A DNA stretch of 64,000 nucleotides from Acholoe squamosa. Taxonomy: Eukaryota; Annelida; Polychaeta; Phyllodocida; Polynoidae. Both the position numbers and the translations under genes were made by a program. Under the pieces are notes generated by a model. The model did no database searches. It worked only from the letters and a program-made list of their open reading frames with translations, and was not told the origin of the DNA. This document shows, piece by piece, positions 21,059 through 29,224 of the stretch. The stretch lies in contig OX439039.1 of NCBI GenBank assembly GCA_949317995.1, positions 15,987,282-16,051,281 of the forward strand, read 5' to 3'. The first letter of the stretch is position 1. Each line of letters begins with the position of its first letter.

Positions 21059-21144
21059 AGCGTCCAAATAAAAGGTGTTGAGCAAGTAAGGTAGGCAGGT
21101 AGGAAGGCAGGTAGGTTATGACAGGCTAGAAAGCATACAGTTGA

Positions 21145-21152
21145 CTTATATA
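21145..21152 (-). promoter_or_regulatory. TATA box for the Death-domain/late block
   Basis: TATATAAG on the minus strand, 87 bp upstream of the ATG at 21058, with no ATG in the right place to compete. It is the only good TATA element before the leftward block of tightly spaced genes. The overlapping late genes may also use internal promoters or spliced mRNAs. Confidence 0.6.
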
Positions 21153-21400
21153 TGGTAGGGTAGGGTAGGGTAGGGTAGGGTAGGGTAGGGTAGGTGGGTA
21201 GGTGGTTTAGGTGGGTGGGTGGGTGGGTGGGTTAGGTGGGTTATTTTGGGCGGCCAGCCTGGGCCAACAAGCCCCAAACCCCCCATACTTGAGGGGTGCC
21301 CCCACCCCCCCACCCCATAGTTTTTTAAACCCAACCCCACCCTTTCCTACCCTACCCTACCCTACCCTACCCTACCCTACCCTATATTATCCTACCCTAT
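21150..21400. repeat. (TAGGG)n / (CCCTA)n inverted array
   Basis: About eight TAGGG units at 21154-21193, a GGTGGGTGGG run to about 21240, and after a short spacer eight CCCTA units at 21345-21387. The arms can pair, and the G-rich strand could form G-quadruplexes. It lies directly upstream of the late TATA box, between two leftward genes. The same pentamer occurs in the TIRs of relic C. Confidence 0.8.
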
Positions 21401-21484
21401 TCTATCCTAATCTATATATCTCTCCCATTCCCTTCCCCCTGTTTAGGTAAGCATGTTACATCGTTCTTCGTTCGTTTAAATTTG

Positions 21485-22108
21485 TTATGACGTTGAGTGT
21501 AAAGCGAGCTGATTGTGGTGAAAACAGTGAGTAAGGGAGATAAGCTGGGTGCACCACATAGCCAGATAAAACCAAACTTTTTCTTTCTCCTCTACACTGA
21601 AACGATCCAGGGACGATGATGGGATGTGAAATATGGGGCAGGAGGAAAACAAAGTTTTGGTTTCTAAGCACTCAGCTAGAAGTTCCAAAATAGACATGAA
21701 GAAATGAAGACGCTGGTTAAGTAGGCGGGGATTTTCTTTGGCGTGATGCTCTTCTGCCGCTTTCAATGCTTCCAAATGGAAGGGGTTTTTCAGTGGGCCC
21801 TTTCCCTTTCTTCCATGCTTCAGGGCATAACCCAAGGTTTCCACCGCTGAAAATTTCGACAAGTTATGACTCAAAACCATTTTCCTCAAGGTTTTTCGGT
21901 CTTTGGATGTAAAACTTGATTGCACTGAAGAAAAAACTAAGTATAATTTTTTCCGGTGAAGAACACATTCTTTCAAGTATTTGCACACGTACCTGAAACA
22001 AATTGAAGAGCAACATATAATTTCATTTCTTTCCCTCACGTATGTCAGAACTTGAGTGTCGTCGGGGTGACGTTGTTCTAATACACGCTGCAGGGAGTAA
22101 CGCGACAT
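21485..22108 (-). CDS. Unknown helical protein of element A
   Basis: 207 aa, function not recognised. It is Leu/Lys/His/Cys-rich and predicted helical by eye. The first 60 residues include RYVCKYLKECVLHRKKLYLV; the middle has FTSKDRKTLRKMVLSHNLSK; about residues 125-150 are RLLNQRLHFFMSILELLAECL, an amphipathic helix. I looked for BH motifs of Bcl-2 proteins and for death-fold signatures and found none that convince. A good TATA box (TATAAAG, 22161-22167) lies 53 bp upstream of the ATG, which supports a real, separately expressed gene. Together with the next gene and the Death-domain gene it forms an accessory zone between capsid genes and the early block, where viruses often keep host-interaction genes. 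Confidence 0.65.
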   Translation of the reverse strand: MSRYSLQRVLEQRHPDDTQVLTYVRERNEIICCSSICFRYVCKYLKECVLHRKKLYLVFSSVQSSFTSKDRKTLRKMVLSHNLSKFSAVETLGYALKHGRKGKGPLKNPFHLEALKAAEEHHAKENPRLLNQRLHFFMSILELLAECLETKTLFSSCPIFHIPSSSLDRFSVEEKEKVWFYLAMWCTQLISLTHCFHHNQLALHSTS

Positions 22109-22160
22109 AGTAGGTCGAAGGTTGTCGTGTCAAATAACGATGGTTTAGTCCCCGTTTAAC

Positions 22161-22167
22161 CTTTATA
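22161..22167 (-). promoter_or_regulatory. TATA box for the 207-aa gene
   Basis: TATAAAG on the minus strand, 53 bp upstream of the ATG at 22108, suitable spacing for initiation about 25-30 bp downstream. No other TATA element is visible in this intergenic stretch. Confidence 0.6.
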
Positions 22168-22343
22168 GGAAACCTGTCAGTCTTTCCTTATCGCACTTTC
22201 CTGAAATGATTTATTGCTCAAGGACGAAACAAACGTCAGGGTCAGTGCCTGAGCGTTCTGAAAAGAGGGGAAAACATGTGGAAGGGTGGGTTTGGCCCAG
22301 GGGCCTTACCCGGAGGATCATCGTTTATTTTTGTTCAGTTTTA

Positions 22344-23000
22344 TTAGGAGGACCAAAAATTAGATACGGGGTAGGCTGTTACCACCTTCAGCTGACCTTT
22401 TTCATGGGAGGTAGTTATTTCAGTTATAACTCTCACAACATGACAGCATCCATGGTAATTGTGTCCAATTTCTGTCCTGAATCCTCTTTCATAGAAAATT
22501 TTTGAACCTAAAGAGTGTGTAATTTTGTCTGGGTGAAGTAAAGTGGCTTTAATTAAAGCCTTCACCATAGTAGAATCGATGAAAACTGAATTACCCGGCC
22601 CTCCCCCCAAAGGTTGAACCCTTAGAAAAAAGGGTTTTTGTCTGTCTGAAATGAATTTCTTTGAACTTCCAGAGGAAATGGAATGTCTAGACATCAAGTG
22701 TACCATGGCACCATGTCCCAAAAGAACACCTGAAAAAAAACTTTCCCCATTTTCTGAGATAAGTTTTTTCACAGAGGGTCCACCAGGAACCAATGCAGTG
22801 GTTTGGTTGTGCAGAAAGCATTGTTTGAAGTTACAGTTAGGAGGGATGTAAAGATCCCTGTTCAAATTTTCAGGACAGAATTTCCACACAGACCACACCT
22901 TACCTTCTTCTACGCCCCTCCTGATGTCTGAAATAAACACCTCCTGACGCCTTTTGTGACCTACGGTCAAAGACAAAGGCAAAGGACAAAAGTTAGCCAT
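22344..23000 (-). CDS. Unknown protein, possibly a nuclease-like C-terminus
   Basis: 218 aa, function not recognised. The N-terminal half includes NLNRDLYIPPNCNFKQCFLH and SGVLLGHGAMVHLMSRHSIS. The C-terminal 50 residues (FRTEIGHNYHGCCHVVRV...GQLKVVTAYPVSNF) recall the ending of BECR-fold RNase domains (phage Barnase/EndoU/ColicinE5/RelE-like), which commonly finish with a His/Arg strand and a TAYPx motif. This is a resemblance by eye only. The gene is leftward and shares the divergent intergenic region 23001-23397 with the rightward early gene, so it may be expressed early. The frame is intact, without repeats or low complexity, which supports a real gene. Confidence 0.6.
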   Translation of the reverse strand: MANFCPLPLSLTVGHKRRQEVFISDIRRGVEEGKVWSVWKFCPENLNRDLYIPPNCNFKQCFLHNQTTALVPGGPSVKKLISENGESFFSGVLLGHGAMVHLMSRHSISSGSSKKFISDRQKPFFLRVQPLGGGPGNSVFIDSTMVKALIKATLLHPDKITHSLGSKIFYERGFRTEIGHNYHGCCHVVRVITEITTSHEKGQLKVVTAYPVSNFWSS

Positions 23001-23397
23001 GTCTGCTTGAGAGAAGCTAGTTCTGATAAATGACGAATGGTCTGCGTTAATTACAGAATGGTAACAACAAGATTCGTTTTACAAGCCTCACCCTGAACGT
23101 TGACTGAACGTTATCACGTTTTTTATTTGAGTTAAGCTTTTTACTTTTTTCCAAAACAACACTGACTAAGTGTAAAACATACTATGAATGGAAAAGCACG
23201 GTTATCTACGACTCATGGACGTGGTTGTACGTTATCTGAACGACAAGGGAACGTCCCAGCATCGTATCAGGATAGTTACTATAAAGTAGACTTGAGCTGC
23301 TCGATCTTCATCAAACCTTTTCTGACGTTTGTCTGCTGTTCGCCGTCCTGCTCCTGCACCTTCCAGCCCTGCCACCCTTTCATCTTCAAGGAGAACA
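23001..23397. promoter_or_regulatory. Divergent intergenic region
   Basis: Separates leftward from rightward genes of element A, so it should hold two promoters. GAACGTT occurs twice close together (23096-23117) and ACGTTATC twice (about 23111 and 23230). No clear TATA box. The open frame of the early gene extends upstream into it without an ATG until 23398. Confidence 0.45.
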
Positions 23398-24414
23398 ATG
23401 CCTGGTCGCATGAAGACGGGACTTAGTGTCAGGAGAGGAGGAGCTAAAAAACTGGCTCCACTAACTTTTACTACTTCTAAACAGACAGAGGAAAAGGCGT
23501 CGGGCATCGCCCCTCCTCCTACCTCTCCAGCCTCACCTGATAAACCACCTGCAACTCCTGCTCGGCTTCCAACTGAAGTGCCTGATGCAGGAGAACAGGA
23601 AGCCGCTCTTGCAGCTCTTCATGGCGAAATCACTGATTTCCTGGATCGCGTCCGGGATCGCTCTCCTCAGGAAGCTGGCGACGGCGATTTTGACATCAGG
23701 GAATACATCAATCCCCCGGCACCTTTGAACTACCAACCCCCCACTGAAGCACCTACGTCCGCCTCTTACTCACCCGTGACTCCGGAGGAACCTTCTCCCC
23801 AGGTCAGTCCAATAAAGGTTATAGACCTTACAACCTCATCACCGGCAGTTAAACCCATAGAAGTGGTGGGCTTAACACAAGGGACACCTTCACCTGCTCA
23901 CCGCGGGGGGTATTCGCAGGTAGAGGTTATAGATTTAACCGGCCCTTCTCCTCTGTACTCTCTCCCGGTTCCGGTAGAGGAGCTGCTTCTTAAAAGCCCG
24001 CCGGAAAAAAGAAACTGTTCCAGTGAGAGAGAAGGGGAGCCTAAGAAAAAAAGACAGAAGCGCGCCTACCACAAGAAAACCCCTGTCTCTACCCCTGCTT
24101 CAGTTTCCTCAGCGACTTCATCCTATGGTGCCGAGCCAATTGGTTCTGTCCCAGGTGTTCCTTCTCCTAAAGACAAGTCACACAGGCAAAAGTTTGGGGA
24201 GGGCACTGCCCCCAGTTCTTCCAGCAAGCTTGTGGGCTTTAGGTCAGTGCCTTTGGTGGTAAAAAAGTGGCCTGCTCGATTTGGTTTCCAAGAAAAGTCA
24301 CCTGCCCCCAACCAAGTTTTTTATCCGGAAGGGGATAACAACGCCTGCATAGAAATATACAGGGAACCTAGCATCAGGGGAGTATGCTTGAGAACCTACC
24401 TGGACAAACCTTAG
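23398..24414 (+). CDS. Pro/Ser-rich early protein with SUMO-interacting motifs
   Basis: 339 aa from the first ATG (23398); the frame is open further upstream but without ATG. Three copies of a SUMO-interacting-motif pattern occur in its middle: KVIDLTTSS, EVVGLTQGT and EVIDLTGPS, each preceded by a hydrophobic residue. V-I-D-L-T is the classic core bound by SUMO. A nuclear localisation signal (KKKRQKRAYHKK) follows. The rest is disordered, Pro/Ser/Thr-rich. Such proteins are typical of nuclear viral regulators that visit PML bodies or SUMO-modified repressors; that role is inferred. The frame continues past the TAG at 24412-24414 without shift for another 129 codons, see the next entry. Confidence 0.75.
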   Translation: MPGRMKTGLSVRRGGAKKLAPLTFTTSKQTEEKASGIAPPPTSPASPDKPPATPARLPTEVPDAGEQEAALAALHGEITDFLDRVRDRSPQEAGDGDFDIREYINPPAPLNYQPPTEAPTSASYSPVTPEEPSPQVSPIKVIDLTTSSPAVKPIEVVGLTQGTPSPAHRGGYSQVEVIDLTGPSPLYSLPVPVEELLLKSPPEKRNCSSEREGEPKKKRQKRAYHKKTPVSTPASVSSATSSYGAEPIGSVPGVPSPKDKSHRQKFGEGTAPSSSSKLVGFRSVPLVVKKWPARFGFQEKSPAPNQVFYPEGDNNACIEIYREPSIRGVCLRTYLDKP

Positions 24415-24801
24415 GAGCGGTGCTTGAACCTAGAGGCGCGTGAATTCAGGAACTTAGTGGACCAGATAGAGTGCATCCTAGGAAAGTACAAGGAGTTACA
24501 CCGCCTAGCTGCCCTTGGAGAGAGGAAGGTGGATAATCTTTTGTTGTCCTTGAACCAAGACTGCACCGACCCCAGTGGAGGCCGGGCTATGGTCCTGGTA
24601 AACTTGTACAAGGGAACTCCTAAAGTTCACATAGGAACAACCAGCTACGTGGAGGAAATGAATGCCTCGGTGTCTTCCAGCTTCAGAATGCCCCCCTCAG
24701 CCACACACTGCGGACACACTGTGTCCCCCTTCATTCTGGAGGACATAAAATCACGAGTTGGTCCCTTCCTAGACGAAACGACCGATTTCTACTCTGGGTA
24801 A
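24415..24801 (+). CDS. In-frame continuation of the early protein after TAG
   Basis: Same reading frame as the preceding gene, separated only by one TAG, with no ATG until well inside. About 128 codons: the first half is helical (REFRNLVDQIECILGKYKEL), and the second half (RAMVLVNLYKGTPKVHIGTT) looks like a folded domain. It is probably the C-terminal part of one protein, cut off by a nonsense mutation, or reached by stop-codon readthrough or splicing. The frame ends at TAA 24799-24801, which lies inside GTAAGT (24798-24803), a perfect 5' splice-site sequence after TGG. So the reading could also leave by an intron here. I cannot decide between these. Confidence 0.55.
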   Translation, partial: ERCLNLEAREFRNLVDQIECILGKYKELHRLAALGERKVDNLLLSLNQDCTDPSGGRAMVLVNLYKGTPKVHIGTTSYVEEMNASVSSSFRMPPSATHCGHTVSPFILEDIKSRVGPFLDETTDFYSG

Positions 24802-24984
24802 GTGGTCAACTTTGTATAGTGTCTGGTCAACAGCTCCTTGTTCAGTGCTTTTACATTATCATGTATATCAGCTAATTTGTAGTTAGATTTAGATGTACTC
24901 CGTTTTTAGTCAACATAGCCCAGCGTAGGTTTAAGTTCCATATGTACTCCATGTATACTTAGGTTAGGTTTTAGTTATAAGTTT

Positions 24985-24991
24985 GTATATA
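24985..24991 (+). promoter_or_regulatory. Possible TATA box for zinc-ribbon/PolB
   Basis: TGTATATAG lies 43-50 bp upstream of the ATG at 25034. TTATAAG about ten bases earlier (24975-24981) is an alternative. Both fit a promoter for the zinc-ribbon/polymerase unit. Confidence 0.4.
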
Positions 24992-25033
24992 GAACATAAA
25001 GTGAAACAAGAAAAAGAAACCTTAAAAAAAAAA

Positions 25034-25201
25034 ATGCCGCCCAAAAAGGTAAAACAACTTTACACCGTCAACTGTCCAATGTGTAACACCCCTAGACCTC
25101 CACGTTTGGTTACTGTAGAAAACAGTGGAAAAACTTTATGTAACTCAGATTCTTGTAGAAGAGAAACTTTTTCCGACAGCTTAGAACTTCCAAAAAAATA
25201 G
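25034..25201 (+). CDS. Small zinc-ribbon protein, probable PolB leader
   Basis: 55 aa. It starts MPPKKVKQ, a short basic head, then has CPMC and, 25 residues on, CNSDSC, two Cys pairs that form a zinc ribbon. The stop TAG (25199-25201) directly follows seven A. Those A form the heptamer A_AAA_AAA in phase with this frame, and the polymerase frame is open and exactly -1 across it. A -1 ribosomal frameshift would fuse this domain to PolB, which has no ATG of its own at its 5' end. Alternatively it is a separate small protein followed by internal initiation, or one base in the A run is a mutation. Nothing else is known about it. Confidence 0.6.
   Translation: MPPKKVKQLYTVNCPMCNTPRPPRLVTVENSGKTLCNSDSCRRETFSDSLELPKK
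25192..25201 (+). promoter_or_regulatory. Putative -1 frameshift site
   Basis: A_AAA_AAA followed at once by TAG. The heptamer phasing (X XXY YYZ) is right for the upstream zinc-ribbon frame, and the -1 frame is PolB. I cannot fold the downstream RNA reliably, so the stimulatory structure is unproven. Confidence 0.5.
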
Positions 25202-25212
25202 AAAAAAATTCT

Positions 25213-28200
25213 TTGCATAAAAGCAGTTACCGTGACAACTTCAAGTCCATAGCTTCAGGTTTGGCTGTGCTTGGTAAGCTTCAGTCCATTTTCAACGTCA
25301 GAATGACAAGTTTCAACTTGGGAGCCAAACAGGTAATAGAGGCGCTTACCTCTATTCATAGAAATCAAGTTATGGCTTACAAAGTGGCTGTCTCTTTTGG
25401 AAGGTTGTTGTCTTCCTCTAAGGAGGAAGAAGAAGAAGAGAAAGTCATGTACTTTCATGCTTCTGCCAACAACTCGTCTTTGTTCTATGACAGTGAAAGC
25501 CATAGAGACCCTTACATTTTTATAAGGGACGACAAAGACTTTGCAGAGTGTTTAGATTTAATAGAAAACAACATTAAAGAAGACACTCAAAGACCCTCTA
25601 CTAAATGGAGTGTAATAGGCAACGTGAACGCCAACATCACACTGATAAGGGCTACGGGAGGAGAATATCTTTTAGGTAAAATGAAAACTGTTCCACCAGG
25701 TTTAAGACAAAGAGGAATGCAACACTTTCACAGAGACCCTAAAACCAAAAGGGCGTACAAGGACAACTTGTGTTTCTTTAGATGTCTGTCTTTCTTCCTG
25801 TATGAATCTTTAGAAAAAACTCAAGAGCTTTTCCTTGAAGCCTATCCAGGGGTGAACAAGGAGACTTTTGAGGGTGTTAACATAAGAGATTTAGACAGGT
25901 TAGAAAAAATGTTTGAAGTTAACATAAGAATCTTTTACCTTCCCTCTTTTGGTAAAAGAAAGGGGCGACCTAAAATTATAAGGTCAAACATGTGTTCATC
26001 CAAAAAAATCATGAACTTGAACTTACACAGAAACCATGTAAGTTTAATAACTAACATGGGACTGTATGGTAAAATGTACCCCTGTGAAAAGTGTCATAAA
26101 GTTTTCACTCGTAGCTTCCTTTTGAAACAACACAATGGGGTGAAAAAAGATTGCACCAAAGTCAGCTTCAGGTACAAAGGTGGAGCATACAATCCATCCA
26201 AAACAGTTTTTCAAGTTTTAGAGGAACTGGGAATAGTTTGTTCACCTGAGAAAAAAATATACCCCTATAAAATTTTTTTTGACTTTGAAAGCTATTTCGT
26301 CCAACCTGAAAATTCGGCCCCAGAAAATGCTAACACTGTGATAGAAAAAACTCACATACCCCTTTCTGCCAGTGTAGCTTCTGATTTTCCTGGGCATACA
26401 GAACCAGTGTGTTTTGTCAGAAATTCCAACAGGGACGACAATCCTTTGGTTAAAAATGTGTTGGAACACATAAACAACTTGGGGCAGTTGATAGGAGAAC
26501 AGGTGAAAGAGAATTTTAGAGATGTTTTAGACGAACTAGACTCTCTAGAAGAAAAACAAAAGGAACTAGAACATAAAGCTAGCAAAGTTTTTCCAGCAAA
26601 GAACAAAAAAAATCCCCAAAAAAAAATCTCCCATGTTCTTGAAGTGAAGGAAAAACTTCTTACCTACATAGAAAGAGTCCCTGTTCTAGGTTTCAACTCT
26701 GGAAAGTATGACATTAATTTGATAAAAAAGGAATTTCATTCTTTTTTTAATGACACAGACAAAACAGAAATGAAAACCATAAAAAAATGCAACAAGTACA
26801 TAGCAGTGTACACAGACCATCTTCTTTTCCTTGACATGTTTAACTATTTGGCACCAGGTTATTCCTACGCAAACTACCTGAAAGCCTTTCTAAAAGGGAA
26901 AGCTGAAAAAGGTTTTTTTCCCTACGAGTGGATGGACAACATAAGAAATCTGAACAACAAAGCTCTTCCTCCACGCCACTGCTTCTACAGTTCTTTGTCG
27001 GGTGGTGGAATAAGCAAAGAAGATTATCTTGAATGTAAAAAGGTCTGGAAAGAAAACAAAATGAAAACTATGAAGGACTACTTGATATATTACAACAACC
27101 TGGATGTTAAACCCTTTGTTTTAGCCATAAACGAGCACACAAAATTTTTTATAGATCGTGGGGTAGACATGTTCAAAGACGGTTTAACTTTGCCAGGTTT
27201 AACCTTGAAGTTTCTTTTCAACAACACTGCACTTAATGCCACTCCTTACATTCTTTTTGGTGAGAAAGAAAAGGATGTTCACTCCTTGCTCAGACGCAAC
27301 TTAGTAGGGGGTCCCTCTATTATTTTTCACAGACATCACAAAAGTGGAGAAACAAGAATAAGACAAAAAAAATACGGGTCACAAAGCAAAGTATGCAGAC
27401 ACATAGTAGGGGTAGATGCTAACAGCTTGTACCTCAAGTGCATGGGTGAAGAGCACTGCACAGGTTATTATGTGGTGCGCAGGAAAGAAAACGATTTTCA
27501 AGCTGTTTGCAGTCAACAAATTAGCTACTCAGCCACAGAATGGTTGCGATACAAAACTGTGACAGACAAAGTCAAGATATTACACCAATACAACTACGGG
27601 GAAGTAGTATTGGGTTCAAGGAAAATAAAAGTGGACGGTTATAATCCAGCTTCAAAAAAAGTATACCAGTTTCACGGGTGCTACTGGCATGGTCACATAT
27701 GTCACCTCACTAAATCAGTTTTGAAAGACCCCAATGGAAAGGCATGGTTAAAAGAAAAAAACCAAAATACCATTTTGACTACCCTATATCTTCAATCGTT
27801 AGGTTACCAAGTAGAGGAAAAGTATGAGTGTATGTGGTTGAAAGAAAAAACTGAAAACTTGTGCAGAGAAACAAAAAGTGAATGGGAAATTAAAAGACCG
27901 TTGTGCCAAGGCAGAAAAAGTCAGGATGAAATACTGAGAGGGGTTTCTAAAGGAACAACTTTTGGACTTATCCAGGTAGACATAGAAACACCTGAATACT
28001 TGAAAGAAAAATTCAGTGAAATGACACCTATTTTCAAAAACTGTTTAGTAGGAAAAAAAGACGTAGGTGAACATATGAAACGTTACCTGGAAGCAGCAGG
28101 TAAGCTAAAACAACCGCAACGCCAACTTATAGGCAGCTACCACGCAGAGGGAATTTTGTTGGGAACTCCTCTCTTGAAGTGGTACCTGGAGAAAGGTTTG

Positions 28201-29169
28201 GTAGTTACGACAGTACACCTTCTCGTAGAATACACTCCAGAACAGACTTTTTTACCCTTCATGGACGAAGTAACCAAAGCTAGGAGGAAGGGCGACGAAA
28301 ATATAGACTGTAAGATTTTGTCAGATCTGTACAAACTTTTGGGAAATGGTTCATACGGAAAAACCATATGCAACAAACAAAACTTTGTTCAAACAAAGTA
28401 TCTTCACCCCTCTAAGGCAAGACGTTTGGCCATGCACTGGTCAGTGCAAGATGTGCAAGACATAAGTGACAACACGGTAGAACTGTCCTGTTTGCCCACC
28501 TCCATCACCTACAACCTCCCAGTTCAAATAGGGTTCATGGTATACCAATATGCCAAACTTAAAATGTTGGCTTTCTATTACGACTTTCTCCTTGAATACA
28601 TAGACGAGAAAGATTTTGAAATGTGTGAAATGGACACTGACAGTTTTTACTTTGCTTTAAGTGCAGAGAAAATAGAAGACGTAATTATTCCTGAAAAACG
28701 TGAAGCTTTCTTCAGAGAACGTCACAAATGGTTGCCCTCTGAATCATGTGACAACAGTCACCACAGAGAGACCTATGTTCAGACCAAAGTATTGGGTGAG
28801 CTGTGGCTGCCTCAACCATGTTGTAAGAGCCGTCTGGCGTTTGACAAGAGAACCCCCGGGTTATTCAAAGTGGAGTGGGAAGGTGACGAAATGACTGCCT
28901 TGAACTCCAAATGTTACATAGGCACAGGAGTAAATGTGCCCGTTAAAATGAGTTGCAAAGGTGTAATTCAAAAACAAAACCCCCTGACCACTGACAAGTA
29001 CAAAGAAGTACTGGACAGTGAAAATGTTGTCACGGTAGTCAACAAAGGATTTAAAGTAGTTAACCACAGCGTTACGACTTACTCTCAAAGGAAACAAGGT
29101 CTAACCTATCAGTACATAAAGAGACAAGTATGTGAAGACGGTGTAAGCACCCTACCCCTTTCTATATGA
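25213..29169 (+). CDS. POLB: Protein-primed family B DNA polymerase
   Basis: 1318 codons counted from a TTG at 25213; the first in-frame ATG is 25303 (codon 31). Order of parts: an OTU-like block with Asp184/Cys187 (DNLCFFRCL) and His275 (NHVSLI); a zinc finger from Cys291 (CEKC...H...C); exonuclease motifs with Asp357/Glu359 (FFDFES), Asp500 (FNSGKYD) and Asp631 (YNNLD); polymerase motif A with Asp735 (VDANSLY), motif B KLLGNGSYG (1041-1049) and motif C Asp1141/Asp1143 (MDTDS). This is the protein-primed B polymerase of Polintons and adintoviruses, which copies the linear element from its ends. All catalytic residues are present and the frame is unbroken. The missing start is best explained by frameshifting from the zinc-ribbon gene or by splicing. 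Confidence 0.95.
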   Translation: MHKSSYRDNFKSIASGLAVLGKLQSIFNVRMTSFNLGAKQVIEALTSIHRNQVMAYKVAVSFGRLLSSSKEEEEEEKVMYFHASANNSSLFYDSESHRDPYIFIRDDKDFAECLDLIENNIKEDTQRPSTKWSVIGNVNANITLIRATGGEYLLGKMKTVPPGLRQRGMQHFHRDPKTKRAYKDNLCFFRCLSFFLYESLEKTQELFLEAYPGVNKETFEGVNIRDLDRLEKMFEVNIRIFYLPSFGKRKGRPKIIRSNMCSSKKIMNLNLHRNHVSLITNMGLYGKMYPCEKCHKVFTRSFLLKQHNGVKKDCTKVSFRYKGGAYNPSKTVFQVLEELGIVCSPEKKIYPYKIFFDFESYFVQPENSAPENANTVIEKTHIPLSASVASDFPGHTEPVCFVRNSNRDDNPLVKNVLEHINNLGQLIGEQVKENFRDVLDELDSLEEKQKELEHKASKVFPAKNKKNPQKKISHVLEVKEKLLTYIERVPVLGFNSGKYDINLIKKEFHSFFNDTDKTEMKTIKKCNKYIAVYTDHLLFLDMFNYLAPGYSYANYLKAFLKGKAEKGFFPYEWMDNIRNLNNKALPPRHCFYSSLSGGGISKEDYLECKKVWKENKMKTMKDYLIYYNNLDVKPFVLAINEHTKFFIDRGVDMFKDGLTLPGLTLKFLFNNTALNATPYILFGEKEKDVHSLLRRNLVGGPSIIFHRHHKSGETRIRQKKYGSQSKVCRHIVGVDANSLYLKCMGEEHCTGYYVVRRKENDFQAVCSQQISYSATEWLRYKTVTDKVKILHQYNYGEVVLGSRKIKVDGYNPASKKVYQFHGCYWHGHICHLTKSVLKDPNGKAWLKEKNQNTILTTLYLQSLGYQVEEKYECMWLKEKTENLCRETKSEWEIKRPLCQGRKSQDEILRGVSKGTTFGLIQVDIETPEYLKEKFSEMTPIFKNCLVGKKDVGEHMKRYLEAAGKLKQPQRQLIGSYHAEGILLGTPLLKWYLEKGLVVTTVHLLVEYTPEQTFLPFMDEVTKARRKGDENIDCKILSDLYKLLGNGSYGKTICNKQNFVQTKYLHPSKARRLAMHWSVQDVQDISDNTVELSCLPTSITYNLPVQIGFMVYQYAKLKMLAFYYDFLLEYIDEKDFEMCEMDTDSFYFALSAEKIEDVIIPEKREAFFRERHKWLPSESCDNSHHRETYVQTKVLGELWLPQPCCKSRLAFDKRTPGLFKVEWEGDEMTALNSKCYIGTGVNVPVKMSCKGVIQKQNPLTTDKYKEVLDSENVVTVVNKGFKVVNHSVTTYSQRKQGLTYQYIKRQVCEDGVSTLPLSI

Positions 29170-29224
29170 AAAATGTTTTCTTTTTCTAGTTTCACTTCCA
29201 GTTGTACATTTCGTTGAAAGAAAA

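Noticed and set aside
21150..21400. Telomere repeat
   Set aside because: The unit is TAGGG, not TTAGGG, and it is an inverted internal array inside element A.
21485..22108. Bcl-2 homologue call for the 207-aa protein
   Set aside because: Some adintoviruses carry Bcl-2-like genes, but I find no convincing BH1 or BH3 motif here.
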